A stretch of 64,000 bases of DNA from JBBSHE01 sp038253325 (GCA_038253325.1 JBBSHE010000005.1:1-64000), one strand, 5' to 3'; shown: positions 35,135 through 45,859, counted from the first letter of the stretch. Notes: generated from the letters alone by a model not told the origin. Numbers and translations: made by a program.

Positions 35135-36349
35135 TCAGAACGCGCCGGTGCCGTTCGGTGTGCCAAGGCCGGTGGGGCCGTCCCAGCCGGCCTTGGCCGT
35201 GCACCAGTACGAGCAGGAGCCGTTGGTGCCCGACGTGACGTCGAACAACGACGACGCGTGGGCGTACGGGATCGTGTTCGCGTAACCGGCCGTGTTCCCG
35301 GACAGCGCGTAGACCGACGCGACGATCGGCGACGACAGGCTCGTCCCGCCGTATTGCGCCCACGAGGACGACGTGCGCGACGTCGGCGCATAGACCGCAA
35401 GGCCCGTGTACGGGTCGGCGTCGGCTGCGACGTCGTTGATCGCGCGTCCGGAGCAGTGCGTCGTCGCCGACGACTGGCCGGCCGGTGCGACGTTGAGGGT
35501 GGTGCAACCCGAACCCGTGCCGCTCCACACCGTCTCGTTCCATCCGCGGGTGTTCCCCGCCGTGGTCAGGTGGGTGCCACCGATGGCAGTCACGTAGTGC
35601 GAGCTCGCCGGGAAGCTGGCGCTCTGATACCCGTTGTCGCCGGACGACGCGGTCACCGCGATGCCCGGGTGGTTGTAGTACTGGCCGTACGACGCGTCCG
35701 CCACATCCCCGCCGCCGTAGCTGTTGGAGATGGCCTTCACTCCGGCCAGCGTCGCCGCCGTGTTGACGGCCGTACCGAGGTTCACGAAGCTGGCGGTCTT
35801 GGACTGCACCAGCACGATCTTGCAGCTCGGGCAGGCCGCCGACACCGAGTCCAGGTCGAGTGCCTGCTCCTGTGCCCAGCCGAGGTTGAACCGCGGCAAG
35901 CTGGTGCCGCCGGTCTGGTTCACGATCTTCAAGCATCCGTTCGCCGTCGTGCACGCCGCCAGCCCCCAGTGGGCGCGGTACGTCGCCAGGTCGGACTCGG
36001 CTTTCGGATAGCCGTACGCGTCGACGATCGCCACCGTGTTCGTCGTCGAGAGCCCGGTCAGCTTGTATGCCGACTGGATGTTTGCGGGCGTCAAGCCGGT
36101 GATCGCGTTCGGCGTCACCTTGGCGCCGTTACGGGGGACCAGATGACGGGCGAGACAGCGCGCGTGGCCCGCGGACGCGGTGCCGCACGACAGCTCGGTC
36201 CGGTAGTGCGAGTGCAGGTATGCCTGGGAACCCGAGTGCACGTGCGGCTTGGCGGTACGGACGGCGGCATCAGCACCTCCGCTTGACGCCAGCACGCTGG
36301 CGGTGAGGAGGGCGGCGGTAGCCGCGCCCACAAACAACCGTGTCTTCAT
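35135..36349 (-). CDS. Secreted S53 (sedolisin)-family serine-carboxyl peptidase
   Basis: 404 residues with a signal peptide (MKTRLFVGAATAALLTASVLAS) started at ATG 36349 behind AAAGGA. Catalytic elements are complete: Glu161 and Asp165 in WAQEQALDLD, oxyanion Asp238 in SSGDNG, and Ser337 in GGTSLSSP. The region before the catalytic domain is only about 80 residues, far shorter than the ~180-residue prodomain of classical sedolisins, so folding or activation may differ. Several cysteines suggest disulfides, as expected for an exported enzyme. It interrupts the men gene run. Confidence 0.87.
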   Translation of the reverse strand: MKTRLFVGAATAALLTASVLASSGGADAAVRTAKPHVHSGSQAYLHSHYRTELSCGTASAGHARCLARHLVPRNGAKVTPNAITGLTPANIQSAYKLTGLSTTNTVAIVDAYGYPKAESDLATYRAHWGLAACTTANGCLKIVNQTGGTSLPRFNLGWAQEQALDLDSVSAACPSCKIVLVQSKTASFVNLGTAVNTAATLAGVKAISNSYGGGDVADASYGQYYNHPGIAVTASSGDNGYQSASFPASSHYVTAIGGTHLTTAGNTRGWNETVWSGTGSGCTTLNVAPAGQSSATTHCSGRAINDVAADADPYTGLAVYAPTSRTSSSWAQYGGTSLSSPIVASVYALSGNTAGYANTIPYAHASSLFDVTSGTNGSCSYWCTAKAGWDGPTGLGTPNGTGAF

Positions 36350-36473
36350 GGACGTCCTTTCACGGTGCGCGCCACCCGAACCGCGCATGCTCTCGAGGGG
36401 ATGTTTTCCCGCCGAGCAGTTTGTCGTGGTACGACCCCGTTGTAAACGGATCAGTCAAGAAATCAGCCCACCT

Positions 36474-36525
36474 CGACTTGTCGGTCTGTCAGCGGGTCAT
36501 AGCCCTACCTGCGACCGACAAGTCG
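36474..36525. terminator. Hairpin downstream of menD
   Basis: Perfect 13-bp arms CGACTTGTCGGTC (36474-36486) and GACCGACAAGTCG (36513-36525) with a 26-base, partly pairing interior. It lies 38 bases beyond the menD stop and upstream of the S53 gene on the same strand. It shares ACTTGTCGGTCT with the hairpin at 35082-35127. A TTGACT hexamer at 36453-36458 (minus strand) could be a -35 element for the peptidase gene. Confidence 0.7.
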
Positions 36526-36562
36526 CGGTGGTCAGGGCGCGCCGAACGCGGCGGCACAACCG

Positions 36563-38236
36563 TCAGCCGGCACCGAGCGCGGCGGCTGCCGCAGCCCGGA
36601 TCCGCTGGTCCAGCTCTCGTCGCCCCCACCGGTCGATCCGTGCCTCGACGACCCGGATGCCGGACGAACCCGCGGCCAGCTCGCGTTCGAGGGTGTCGAG
36701 GGACGACACAGTGACGTGCGGTACGCCCATTGACGCGCAAAGCCCACCGATGTCGACCCGGGTCGGCGTGCCGAAGATGCGCTCGAACGATGCGGCGTAC
36801 GCCTCAGCGCCGGGCTCGAGCGTCGCGAAGATGCTGCCCCCGTCGTCGGAGGCGACCACGAACGTGAGGTCGGGACGCGGCTCCCCCGGGCCGATGATCA
36901 GGCCGTTGCTGTCGTGCAGGAACGTCAGGTCCCCGACGTACGCCAGCGAGCGAGATGAGCGCCGGCCGAGCGAGGCGCCGATCGCCGTCGACACCGTGCC
37001 GTCGATGCCGGCCAGTCCACGGTTACCCATCACCATCCGCCGCTGGCCCGGCGTCGGCGCGATGGCCATCAGGTCGAGGTCGCGCACCGGATGGGAGGAG
37101 CCGACGACGAGCAGACCGCGGGGTGGTACGGCTGCCGAGACCGCCCGTGCGACGGCGTACGGGGTCAGCGCCGACTCGTCGTCGAGCAGCTTCTCAACCG
37201 TCGCCAGCACGGCCCGGTCGGCCGTCTGCCACCGGTCCAGCCAGGCCGGGTCGTCGCGACGGGTGACGGTCGCACGCGCGACCACGCTGGCGGCCCGCCG
37301 GCCCGGGTCGGCGTAGTCGGATCCGCCGACGACCACGACCTCGACATCCGCCCTCGACAGCAGCCGGGTCACTGGCCTCGACAAGGTGGGCCGTCCGGTG
37401 ACGACGACGCGTTCGATCCGGTCTGTCAGCGGACGGTGTTCCAGCAGCAGCCGGTACGCCGCAACCGGGTTGTTTCCGGTCCGAGCCCCGGAAGTCGGCT
37501 CCGCCAGCAGCGGCCAGCCGGCCCGCTCGGCCAACAACCGAGCCGGTGGACCGGCGTCGTCGCCGGCCACGACGACGGTGCGCGGCCCGGTCGGAAGCGT
37601 GACCGGCTCGGGCGGCGCGGCCTTGGCGACCGACGTCCAGGGCGCGCCGCCGTTTCGCCCGGGAAGTACGCCCACGTCGCCGGAATCCGGCATCAGCGGC
37701 TCGCGGAGCTCGACGTTCAGATGGACCGGCCCGGCGACTCCCGACGGCGCCCCGGCGCAGCGGGCAGCGCAGCGGGCGACCCGCGCGCGCCAGTCCGCAG
37801 CGCTGGTCGGGACGACGGAGGGCGCCGAGACGGTGGCGAACCACCGGACGGCGTCGCCGAACAGCTTGATCTGGTCGGTCGTCTGGTTGGCGCCGGTGCC
37901 GCGCAGCCCCGCCGGCCGGTCGGCGCTCAGGACGAGCAGCGGGACGGAGGCGTGGGACGCCTCGAGGACCGCTGGGTGCAGGTTGGCAACCGCGGTCCCG
38001 GACGTCGTGACGACGGGTACGAGCCGGTGAGAACCCTTCGCAAGCCCCAGCGCGAGGAAGCCTGCACTGCGTTCGTCGATCCGTACGTGCAGCCGAAGCC
38101 GACCGTCGGCGTCGGCTCGGTGCAGCGCCATCGCCAGCGGTGCCGAACGCGAACCGGGCGAGAGGACGGCGTCGCATACGCCGTGACGTAGCAGCTCGTC
38201 GACGACCACCCGGGCGAGTGCGGTGGAAGGGTTCAC
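36563..38236 (-). CDS. menD: SEPHCHC synthase (2-succinyl-5-enolpyruvyl-6-hydroxy-3-cyclohexene-1-carboxylate synthase)
   Basis: 557-residue thiamine-diphosphate enzyme joining isochorismate and 2-oxoglutarate. The N-terminal VDELLRHGVCDAVLSPGSRS, the RIDERSAGFLALGLAKGS block with the catalytic Glu, and GNRGLAGIDGTVSTAIGA with DLTFLHDSNGL for cofactor binding fit MenD. GTG start overlaps the menC stop by four bases (GTGA). Normal length. Confidence 0.95.
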   Translation of the reverse strand: MNPSTALARVVVDELLRHGVCDAVLSPGSRSAPLAMALHRADADGRLRLHVRIDERSAGFLALGLAKGSHRLVPVVTTSGTAVANLHPAVLEASHASVPLLVLSADRPAGLRGTGANQTTDQIKLFGDAVRWFATVSAPSVVPTSAADWRARVARCAARCAGAPSGVAGPVHLNVELREPLMPDSGDVGVLPGRNGGAPWTSVAKAAPPEPVTLPTGPRTVVVAGDDAGPPARLLAERAGWPLLAEPTSGARTGNNPVAAYRLLLEHRPLTDRIERVVVTGRPTLSRPVTRLLSRADVEVVVVGGSDYADPGRRAASVVARATVTRRDDPAWLDRWQTADRAVLATVEKLLDDESALTPYAVARAVSAAVPPRGLLVVGSSHPVRDLDLMAIAPTPGQRRMVMGNRGLAGIDGTVSTAIGASLGRRSSRSLAYVGDLTFLHDSNGLIIGPGEPRPDLTFVVASDDGGSIFATLEPGAEAYAASFERIFGTPTRVDIGGLCASMGVPHVTVSSLDTLERELAAGSSGIRVVEARIDRWGRRELDQRIRAAAAAALGAG

Positions 38237-39192
38237 GACCGACGATCCTGCCGTACGCCGCGTACGGCGGCGAGTCGCTCGGACCAGCGGCGGGTGGTCG
38301 CCTCGTCCGCGGCGACGCGCCGGAGCGCGCCGGGGTCCGGGGACGGTCTGCGGACCGGGATCACGCCACGTTCCGCAAGCAGCGGCGACGCGACGACGTC
38401 GTCGCAGAGCAGCGCGACGCTGGCGAGCCCGCAGGCGTACGGCAGGTCGGGCAGGGCGGCGGCCAGTGCGATGCCGGCGGCGATGCCGACGGACGTCTCC
38501 AGCGCACTCGAGACCACGACGGGAAGCCCGATCTGCTCGGCTATCCGCAGGCAGGCCGCGACGCCGCCGAGCGGCTGCACCTTGAGCACGGCGATGTCGG
38601 CCGCTTCGGCAGTCGCCACGAGCAGCGGGTCCGCGGCCCGGCGGATCGACTCGTCAGCGGCGATCGCGACATCGGCCCGCCGCCGGCATGCGCGCAGCTC
38701 ATCGACCGTCCGGCACGGCTGCTCGACGTACTCGAGGCCACCGGCCGCCTGGTCGAGCAGCCTGATCGCCTCCACCGCCTCGTCGACCGACCAGCCGCCG
38801 TTGGCGTCGACCCGGATCCGCCCGGTCGGCCCGAGCGCAGCTCGGACCGCGTCGACGCGGGCCAGGTCGTCGTCGAGTCGCTGGCCAGGCTCGGCGACCT
38901 TGACCTTCGCGGTCCGGCAGCCACCGGCCGACGCCACGACCGCGCTAGCACGTTCGGGGTCGACGGCCGGGACGATGCAGTTGACCGCAATGGTGGACCG
39001 CACGGGTTCGGGAAAGTCTTCGTACGCCGCCTCCTGTGCCGCCGCCCACCACGACGCGGCCTCGGCAACCTCGTACTCCCAGAACGGGCTGAACTCGCCC
39101 CACCCGGCCGGTCCCTCGACCAGGACTCCCTCACGGATGCTGATGCCACGAAACTCGGAGCGCATCGCGATGGAGTAGACGTGACCGTTCAT
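38233..39192 (-). CDS. menC: o-Succinylbenzoate synthase
   Basis: 319-residue enolase-superfamily dehydratase producing o-succinylbenzoate. The KVKV lysine motif, IRVDANGGWSVDEAVEAI, VEQPCR, AADESIR metal ligands and VLKVQPLGGV with the second lysine follow the MenC/OSBS order. It starts at ATG 39192 in overlap with menE. MenH, which normally acts just before, is not in the window. Confidence 0.93.
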   Translation of the reverse strand: MNGHVYSIAMRSEFRGISIREGVLVEGPAGWGEFSPFWEYEVAEAASWWAAAQEAAYEDFPEPVRSTIAVNCIVPAVDPERASAVVASAGGCRTAKVKVAEPGQRLDDDLARVDAVRAALGPTGRIRVDANGGWSVDEAVEAIRLLDQAAGGLEYVEQPCRTVDELRACRRRADVAIAADESIRRAADPLLVATAEAADIAVLKVQPLGGVAACLRIAEQIGLPVVVSSALETSVGIAAGIALAAALPDLPYACGLASVALLCDDVVASPLLAERGVIPVRRPSPDPGALRRVAADEATTRRWSERLAAVRGVRQDRRS

Positions 39193-40250
39193 CCACCGTC
39201 TCCATGGGCGCGCAGCAACGCCTGCCGGTCGGCCTTGCCGGACCGCAGGTACGGGACGGTGTCCACCGCCACCACGGCACGAGGCGCCCACGAACGTGGC
39301 AGCCGGTCGGCGACGAAGTCGCGGATCTGGTCCGCGTCGACCGGCCCGGACGCGACCACGAACGCCGTGACCACGGCTCCCCACTCGGGGTCGGGCCGGC
39401 CGACAACGCAGACGTCACGGACCAACGGTGACTCGGCGATCCGGCGCTCGACAGCCGGTAGGGAGACGTTGACACCCCCGGACACCACCACGTCGTCGCG
39501 GCGGCCCTCGACGACCAGCCGACCGTCCTCGTCGATGCGTCCGACGTCGCCGGTGTGGAACCAGCCGTCCCGCAGGACCTGCTCGGTGAGGCCAGGTTCG
39601 GCGGCGTAACCTTCGAACAGCATCGGCCCGGCCAGCCTGATCCGTCCAGCCTCGTCCAGCGCGATCGCGACGCTGTCGAGCCCGATGCCGTCGTACACGC
39701 ATCCGCCACAGGTCTCCGTGGTGCCGTAGGTCGTGACCACCGGAACGGATGCTGCGGCCGCCGATTCGAGCAGCTCAGCACCCGCCCCCGCGCCGCCGAT
39801 CAGCACCGCGTCGTACGCCGACAGGGCCGTCCGGTCGGCGGCGTCACCCAGCCAGCGGAACAGCTGGGTGGGCACGCACGCCAGGTAGCGTCGTTCGTGC
39901 TCGAGCCGGCTGGTCGCGGCCGACAGTGACTCGTCCCGCTCCAGCCGTACAGGAACCGTCCCCGCGAGTACGGAGCGGGTCAGCACCTGGAGCCCGGCAA
40001 CGTACGCGACGGGCAGCGCGAGCAGCCAGCGGCCCGGCCCCCCGATCCGCCGGAGCGTCGCCTCCGCGGATGCTCGCAACGCGGCGACGGAGAGCACCAC
40101 GTCCTTGGGCCGACCGGTCGAGCCGGACGTCCGGATCACGACCGACGCGAACTCGTCGGCGCCCAAGGCCGCCTCGAGCAGCCGGTGCACGACGTCGGCC
40201 GACCCCCGAACGGGTCGCAGGCCGGCGGCACCGCCGGGTTTGTCGCGCAC
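39189..40250 (-). CDS. menE: o-Succinylbenzoate-CoA ligase, short form
   Basis: 353-residue AMP-forming ligase, shorter than generic acyl-CoA ligases because the N-terminal subdomain is reduced, as in actinobacterial MenE. IRTSGSTGRPKDVVLS is the phosphate loop, VTTYGTTETCGGCVYDGIG the A5 motif, GWFHTGDVGRIDEDGRL the hinge, and SGKADRQAL near the end carries the adenylation Lys. GTG start. The upstream edge faces menA, divergently transcribed. Confidence 0.93.
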   Translation of the reverse strand: MRDKPGGAAGLRPVRGSADVVHRLLEAALGADEFASVVIRTSGSTGRPKDVVLSVAALRASAEATLRRIGGPGRWLLALPVAYVAGLQVLTRSVLAGTVPVRLERDESLSAATSRLEHERRYLACVPTQLFRWLGDAADRTALSAYDAVLIGGAGAGAELLESAAAASVPVVTTYGTTETCGGCVYDGIGLDSVAIALDEAGRIRLAGPMLFEGYAAEPGLTEQVLRDGWFHTGDVGRIDEDGRLVVEGRRDDVVVSGGVNVSLPAVERRIAESPLVRDVCVVGRPDPEWGAVVTAFVVASGPVDADQIRDFVADRLPRSWAPRAVVAVDTVPYLRSGKADRQALLRAHGDGG

Positions 40251-40321
40251 CTGCTCAGACTACGAAGGCGTTGCGGGCCGCCGGCCGCCGGCCGACCTGC
40301 GTTCGGGATACTTGGCCGGCG

Positions 40322-41194
40322 ATGGCCGATGTGTTGCAGTGGATCGAGGGCGCGCGCCCGCGCACGCTTCCGGTCAACATCGCACCGGTTGTTGCGGGGT
40401 GCGGCCTCGCCGGGTACGCCGGCGAGTTCGTCTGGTGGAAGGCACTGCTGTGCCTGGTCGTCGCCATGGCCCTGCAGGTCGGCGTGAACTACGCCAATGA
40501 CTACTCCGACGGGGTACGCGGCACCGACGCCGACCGGGTCGGGCCGTTGCGGCTGGTCGGTTCCGGCGCCGCAACCGCCGGAGCCGTCAGGACCGCGGCA
40601 TTCACGGCGTTCGGGATAGCCGCATCGGCCGGGCTCGGGTTGGCGTTGACGAGCGAATGGTGGCTCGTCTTCGTCGGGGGCGCCTCGATCGCGGCCGCCT
40701 GGTTCTATACCGGCGGTTCATCCCCGTACGGGTATCACGCACTCGGCGAGGTCGGCGTGTTCGTCTTCTTCGGTCTGGTGGCGGTGTCCGGGACGGCATA
40801 CGTCCAGACCGGGCAGGTCAGCGCACCCGTACTGTGGACCGCGCTCGGAATAGGAGCGTTCGCGTGCGCCGTACTCGTCGCTAACAACCTCCGCGATATC
40901 CCGACCGACGCGAGGGTAGGAAAGCGGACTCTCGCGGTGGTACTGGGAGACCGTCGGTCCCGGTGGTTGTACGAAACGCTGGTGGTCGCCGGATATCTCG
41001 CGCTGGTGCCGGTCGCGGTCACGACAACCGGGTGGGCGCTGCTCGGGTTCGCCGTGACACCGCTTTCGGCACACGCCGCGCTCGTCGTACGGCGGGGAGC
41101 GACCGGAGCGGCACTCGTACCGGTGCTGCGCGACACCGGTCTCGGCGAGCTCTGGTACGCGATCGCCCTCACCGTCGGCCTGCTGATCGGTTGA
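40322..41194 (+). CDS. menA: 1,4-dihydroxy-2-naphthoate polyprenyltransferase
   Basis: 290-residue UbiA-family membrane enzyme attaching the polyprenyl tail made by the synthase at 14956-15945. Aspartate motifs NYANDYSDGVRGTD and LVANNLRDIPTDARVGKRTL are intact; eight to nine helices predicted. ATG 40322 gives the usual beginning MADVLQWIEGARPRTLP. Upstream frame extension is a shadow of menE. Monocistronic and divergent from menE-C-D. Confidence 0.95.
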   Translation: MADVLQWIEGARPRTLPVNIAPVVAGCGLAGYAGEFVWWKALLCLVVAMALQVGVNYANDYSDGVRGTDADRVGPLRLVGSGAATAGAVRTAAFTAFGIAASAGLGLALTSEWWLVFVGGASIAAAWFYTGGSSPYGYHALGEVGVFVFFGLVAVSGTAYVQTGQVSAPVLWTALGIGAFACAVLVANNLRDIPTDARVGKRTLAVVLGDRRSRWLYETLVVAGYLALVPVAVTTTGWALLGFAVTPLSAHAALVVRRGATGAALVPVLRDTGLGELWYAIALTVGLLIG

Positions 41195-41666
41195 CGTTCG
41201 GACGCGCAGCCGATTTCGAACCGCACGGACAAGACGCACCTCGGCGCGAGAGGTTGGGTGGTGCATGGAGCGCGGATCGTGACGCGCACCCTCTGGTCCG
41301 GCGGACATGTCTTCGATGGCAGCGGCGATGAGCAGCCAGTACAAGCGGCCGCTGCCAGTCTCGGTGAGGAGATCGGCCAGGGCGAGCCGAACACGTTCGA
41401 GACAGGGAACCCACTGCATCCAACGGTCGCGGCCGGGATCTGTGATGGCACAGTTTCCGGGCCCGCGCGACGGAACCGGCCGGCGTTTCGGACGACGCGG
41501 GAGCCTCACGCCACCGAGGGGCAGGCGATTGTCGCCGTCGAGGTCTACGACCGGCGCACCGGCCACGCCGACCTGTGGCACGTCAAACGATCCCGCCACC
41601 ACCGGTGGCCCCAACCCGACCGACCACCAACAGAAGCAGCGGTTGCCTCATTGAACGGTATTGCAA
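41195..41666. other. 472 bases without a recognised gene
   Basis: Between the converging menA and the PLDc_N-type gene. Several open frames of about 100 codons exist on both strands, none with a plausible start site or family motif. One plus-strand frame contains LWSGGHVFDGSGDE, faintly like an amidohydrolase N-terminus, and later VAVEVYDRRTGHADLWHVKR, but no continuous domain follows. It may be the eroded remains of one or more genes. Confidence 0.45.
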
Positions 41667-41945
41667 CTAGTCCTTGCCGGGACGCTTGCCAAGGTTGCGG
41701 AGGAAGTCCGGGTCGTCATCGGGCGCTCGGACGGTCGGGCGCTGCTTCGGAGGCCGGTCACCGGGGTCGGTTCCGTTCGGACGACCCCACACCAGCCAGC
41801 CCACGGGCCCGAACAAGGGCACCAGGACAACCGCGACCCAGGCGGCTCGCGGCAGCAGCCGTACCTCACGGGCGTCGGACTGCCAGATCTCGACGAGGCA
41901 GTAGATCGCGAGCACGATCAGCAGGATCACGGGCAGGAATCTCAC
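41667..41945 (-). CDS. PLDc_N-domain small membrane protein
   Basis: 92 residues: helix FLPVILLIVLAIYCLVEIW, then WVAVVLVPLFGPVGWLVWGR, the double-helix PLD-nuclease N-terminal type domain, then a charged Pro-rich tail. The nuclease itself is absent. Such proteins are frequent near men and ccs genes in actinobacteria; function unknown. GTG start at 41945, 36 bases from the divergent dehydratase gene. Confidence 0.8.
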   Translation of the reverse strand: MRFLPVILLIVLAIYCLVEIWQSDAREVRLLPRAAWVAVVLVPLFGPVGWLVWGRPNGTDPGDRPPKQRPTVRAPDDDPDFLRNLGKRPGKD

Positions 41946-41981
41946 CGCGCACCTCCTCGCTTACAGCGTAACCCCGAGACA

Positions 41982-42974
41982 ATGGACCCCATGCCCCATC
42001 ACGAGTCTTCACCGACGACTGTCGACCTGGTGACGGTCGACGACATCAAGGAAGCGGGACCCCGGATCGCGTCCCTGGCGCGCCGGACGCCGACGCTGCC
42101 GGCGGTCGTCGCCGGCCGGAACGCGTGGCTGAAGTGCGAGAACCTTCAGGTCGGTGGCTCGTTCAAAATCCGCGGTGCCGCGAACGCGGTTGCACTGCTC
42201 TCGCCGGCCGAGCTCGCCGCCGGCGTGGTCGCCCATTCGTCGGGCAACCACGCGCAAGCCTTGGCGCGAGCCGCCCGCGCGGCCGGGACGCGGGCCACGA
42301 TCGTGATGCCGCGCGACGCCCCGCTGGTCAAGCAGGCTGCCACCAGGGAGGAAGGAGCCGAGATCGTCTTCGTCGACATCGCCGACCGGATCAGCGAGAC
42401 CGAGCGGATCCAGCAGCAGTCGGGCGCGACCCTGATCCCGCCGTTCGACGACCCCCGGGTCATCGCGGGTCAGGGAACCGTCGGGCTCGAGATCCTCGGC
42501 GATGTCCCTGACCTCGACGCGGTCCTCGTACCGGTCAGCGGCGGCGGACTGATCAGCGGCATCGCAGTGGCGGTCAAGTCCCTTCGACCCGACGTCGCCG
42601 TCATCGGTGTCGAGCCGGCGCTGGCCGGCGACCTCGCCGAGGGGTTCGCCGCTGGTCGTCGGGTCGAGTGGCCATCTTCCCGAACGGGTGCGACGGTCGC
42701 CGACGGCCTCCGGGTGCCGAGTGTCGGAGTCCAGCCCTGGCGGCACATCCAGGCGTACGTCGATGACGTCGTCACCGTGAGCGAGGACGAGATCCGGACA
42801 GCGATGCACGACCTCGCGGTGACCCAGCACCTCGTCGCCGAGCCGAGCGGCGCGGTGTCGTACGCCGCGCTCCAGGTCCACGGACCACGGTTCGGCGACC
42901 GGCCGGTCTGCGTGATCTCGGGTGGGAACGTCGAGCCGTCGCTGCTCGCCGAGGTGGTAGGGTCCGCCGCCTGA
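41982..42974 (+). CDS. Threonine/serine dehydratase, single-domain PLP enzyme
   Basis: 330-residue fold-type II PLP enzyme. VGGSFKIRGAANAV contains the Schiff-base lysine (about residue 62), VAHSSGNHAQALA the substrate loop, PVSGGGLISGIAVAV the phosphate-binding loop, and ISGGNVEPS the C-terminal contact. There is no ACT regulatory domain, so it is a biodegradative threonine ammonia-lyase or serine racemase type rather than the feedback-controlled IlvA. Start ATG 41982; ATG 41991 is equally possible. Not obviously linked to its respiratory neighbours. Confidence 0.86.
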   Translation: MDPMPHHESSPTTVDLVTVDDIKEAGPRIASLARRTPTLPAVVAGRNAWLKCENLQVGGSFKIRGAANAVALLSPAELAAGVVAHSSGNHAQALARAARAAGTRATIVMPRDAPLVKQAATREEGAEIVFVDIADRISETERIQQQSGATLIPPFDDPRVIAGQGTVGLEILGDVPDLDAVLVPVSGGGLISGIAVAVKSLRPDVAVIGVEPALAGDLAEGFAAGRRVEWPSSRTGATVADGLRVPSVGVQPWRHIQAYVDDVVTVSEDEIRTAMHDLAVTQHLVAEPSGAVSYAALQVHGPRFGDRPVCVISGGNVEPSLLAEVVGSAA

Positions 42975-43016
42975 GCCACCTCGTACGCTGGTGCCTTCCA
43001 AGGGACAGGCGACCTG

Positions 43017-43283
43017 ATGAAGTGGTTCGCGCTCTACACCGGCGCCCGGGCGTTGCTGTTCGCGGTCGTCTGGCTCCTCGTATGGCTGGTCGCGAGCAAC
43101 TGGCTGGACTGGAACACGATCACCGGCCTGTGGACCGCGCTGCTGGCCCTCGTCATCACGGCCCCGATCTCCTTGCTGCTGCTGGGTCCGCTGCGCGACC
43201 GGCTGGCCGAAGACATCGCTCGCCGGGCTGCCCGCACCAAGGAGAACTTCAACAAGCGCAGGTCGGCAGAAGACGACCTGTGA
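43017..43283 (+). CDS. DUF4229 small membrane protein
   Basis: 88 residues with two membrane helices (ALLFAVVWLLVWLVASNWLD and TGLWTALLALVITAPISLLL) and a basic cytoplasmic tail RTKENFNKRRSAEDDL, the DUF4229 layout. Function unknown; it often lies beside menA or the cytochrome c biogenesis genes. It converges on ccsB with only 12 bases between stops. Confidence 0.82.
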   Translation: MKWFALYTGARALLFAVVWLLVWLVASNWLDWNTITGLWTALLALVITAPISLLLLGPLRDRLAEDIARRAARTKENFNKRRSAEDDL

Positions 43284-43295
43284 CGGCTGCGGGAG

Positions 43296-44296
<1,001 letters not shown>

Positions 44297-44300
<4 letters not shown>

Positions 44301-45859
44301 GCGGAATCCTCTCCGGCCTGCAGCGTGCTCGAGACCTGGTCGACGTGGTCGTCCGGATTGCCGCCAGACGCCCGGTCGAGGACGGCGATCTCGACCAACG
44401 TACCTCCGGCACCTGGTGTCGCCCGTACCCAGGTCCGCCGCGGCCGGATGAAGAGCGACCCGAGAAGACCGGCGATTGCCAGCAACACGCCGGACAGCGG
44501 GACCAGCTTGCCCGGCGAATGGCTGATCTGGAGCTTCACCCACGGACGTACCCCGTCGAACCGGACGGATCCGTCCTTCAGCCGGGCGCTGTCGCCGACC
44601 TTGAGCAGCAGCACCTTCGGGCGCCCGTTCGCTCTGTCGTACGTCTTCAGGTGCTTCTTGTCCAGGACGTACACCGACTGAGGGACACCCGAGTCGAGAC
44701 CGAGGTTGCCGTGGTACGCCACAAACGAGATCACCGGGTTGCCAAGGCCGGGGAAGATCGAAACCGGGTGGTTCGTCTGGTCGACCGCACCGGTCGGGAA
44801 GAAGTAACCCTCTAGTCCCAGCTGGGTCGGTTGCGCGTCGGGTGCCTTGACGACGCCGTACGACGTGAACGTCCCGTCGAGGGGCAAGAAGACAACCGGA
44901 CCCGAGTATGCGATGTTGCCCTTGCCGTCACGCACGGTGATCACCGGCGCGTAGCCATGGCCCACCAGGAACACCGATGTGCCGTCGACCTGAAGGGGGT
45001 GGTTGACCCTCAGGTCGTACCGGTACGGCGTCGCGCCCGGTTGGTCGCGCACGGTCAGGCCCGCGTCGAAGTGCAACGGTGTTCCGCGTCCGGGTTCGGT
45101 CGGCTTGTACGCGGCACTGAACGTGTCGACCTTGAACGAGAACGGCGCAAGCTGGCTCGACCTGAACCGCCCACCGGGGCTGAAGTCGTCGTACTGGATC
45201 AGCGTGTTCGAGAACGACTCTCCCTGCACGACGGCGACGCCGCCCTTGAACCCGTAGAGGCTGGTGATCGCCAGCCCGACGAGCACGACGAGCACTGCGA
45301 AGTGGAAGACGAGGTTCCCGGCCTCGCGCAGGTATCCCTTCTCTGCGGCGACGACAACGCCCCCGGAGCCGTCCTCGTAGACGTCGACCCGACGTCGTTG
45401 AGCGCTCAGCAGCGAGCGGGCTCGTTCGGACACGTCCCCAGGCGTCGCGTCGGTCACGTACGAGTCGAAGCTGCTGAAGCGGGCCAGGTTGCGCGGCGCT
45501 TTCGGTGGCCGGGCGCGGGTCGCCTTCGCGTACAGCCGCAACCGAGGGATGAAACAGCCGATCAGCGACACCATCAGCAGCAGGTAGACGGCGCTGAACC
45601 ATGGGGACGTGTACACGGAGAACATGCCGAGCCGGTCGAACCACGGAGCCAACGACGGATGGGCCGATCGGAACGCTGCGACCGCCGAGGCGTCGACCTT
45701 CTGCTGCGGGATCAGGGAGCCGGGGATCGCGGCCAGCGCCAACAGGAACAACAGCACCAGCGCCGTCCGCATCGAGGTGAGCGTGCGCCACAGCCAGCGG
45801 GCGAACTCTGCGCCCCCGAGCGTTGGCGCGGCAGACCGCTTCCTAGACCGGAGGTACAA
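44297..45859 (-). CDS. resB: System II cytochrome c biogenesis protein ResB/Ccs1
   Basis: 520-residue partner of CcsB with a large extracytoplasmic domain between the third and last of four helices. Features: TSMRTALVLLFLLALAAIPG at the first helix, AEKGYLREAGNLVFHFAVLV with a conserved His, and a C-terminal helix VPLSGVLLAIAGLLGSLFIR. The only workable start is TTG 45859, which overlaps ccdA by 17 bases; no ATG or GTG occurs before residue 30. Confidence 0.92.

Noticed and set aside
41258..41971. Plus-strand frame resembling the start of an amidohydrolase
   Set aside because: Only a dozen residues resemble the family; no metal-binding HxH or later motifs follow.
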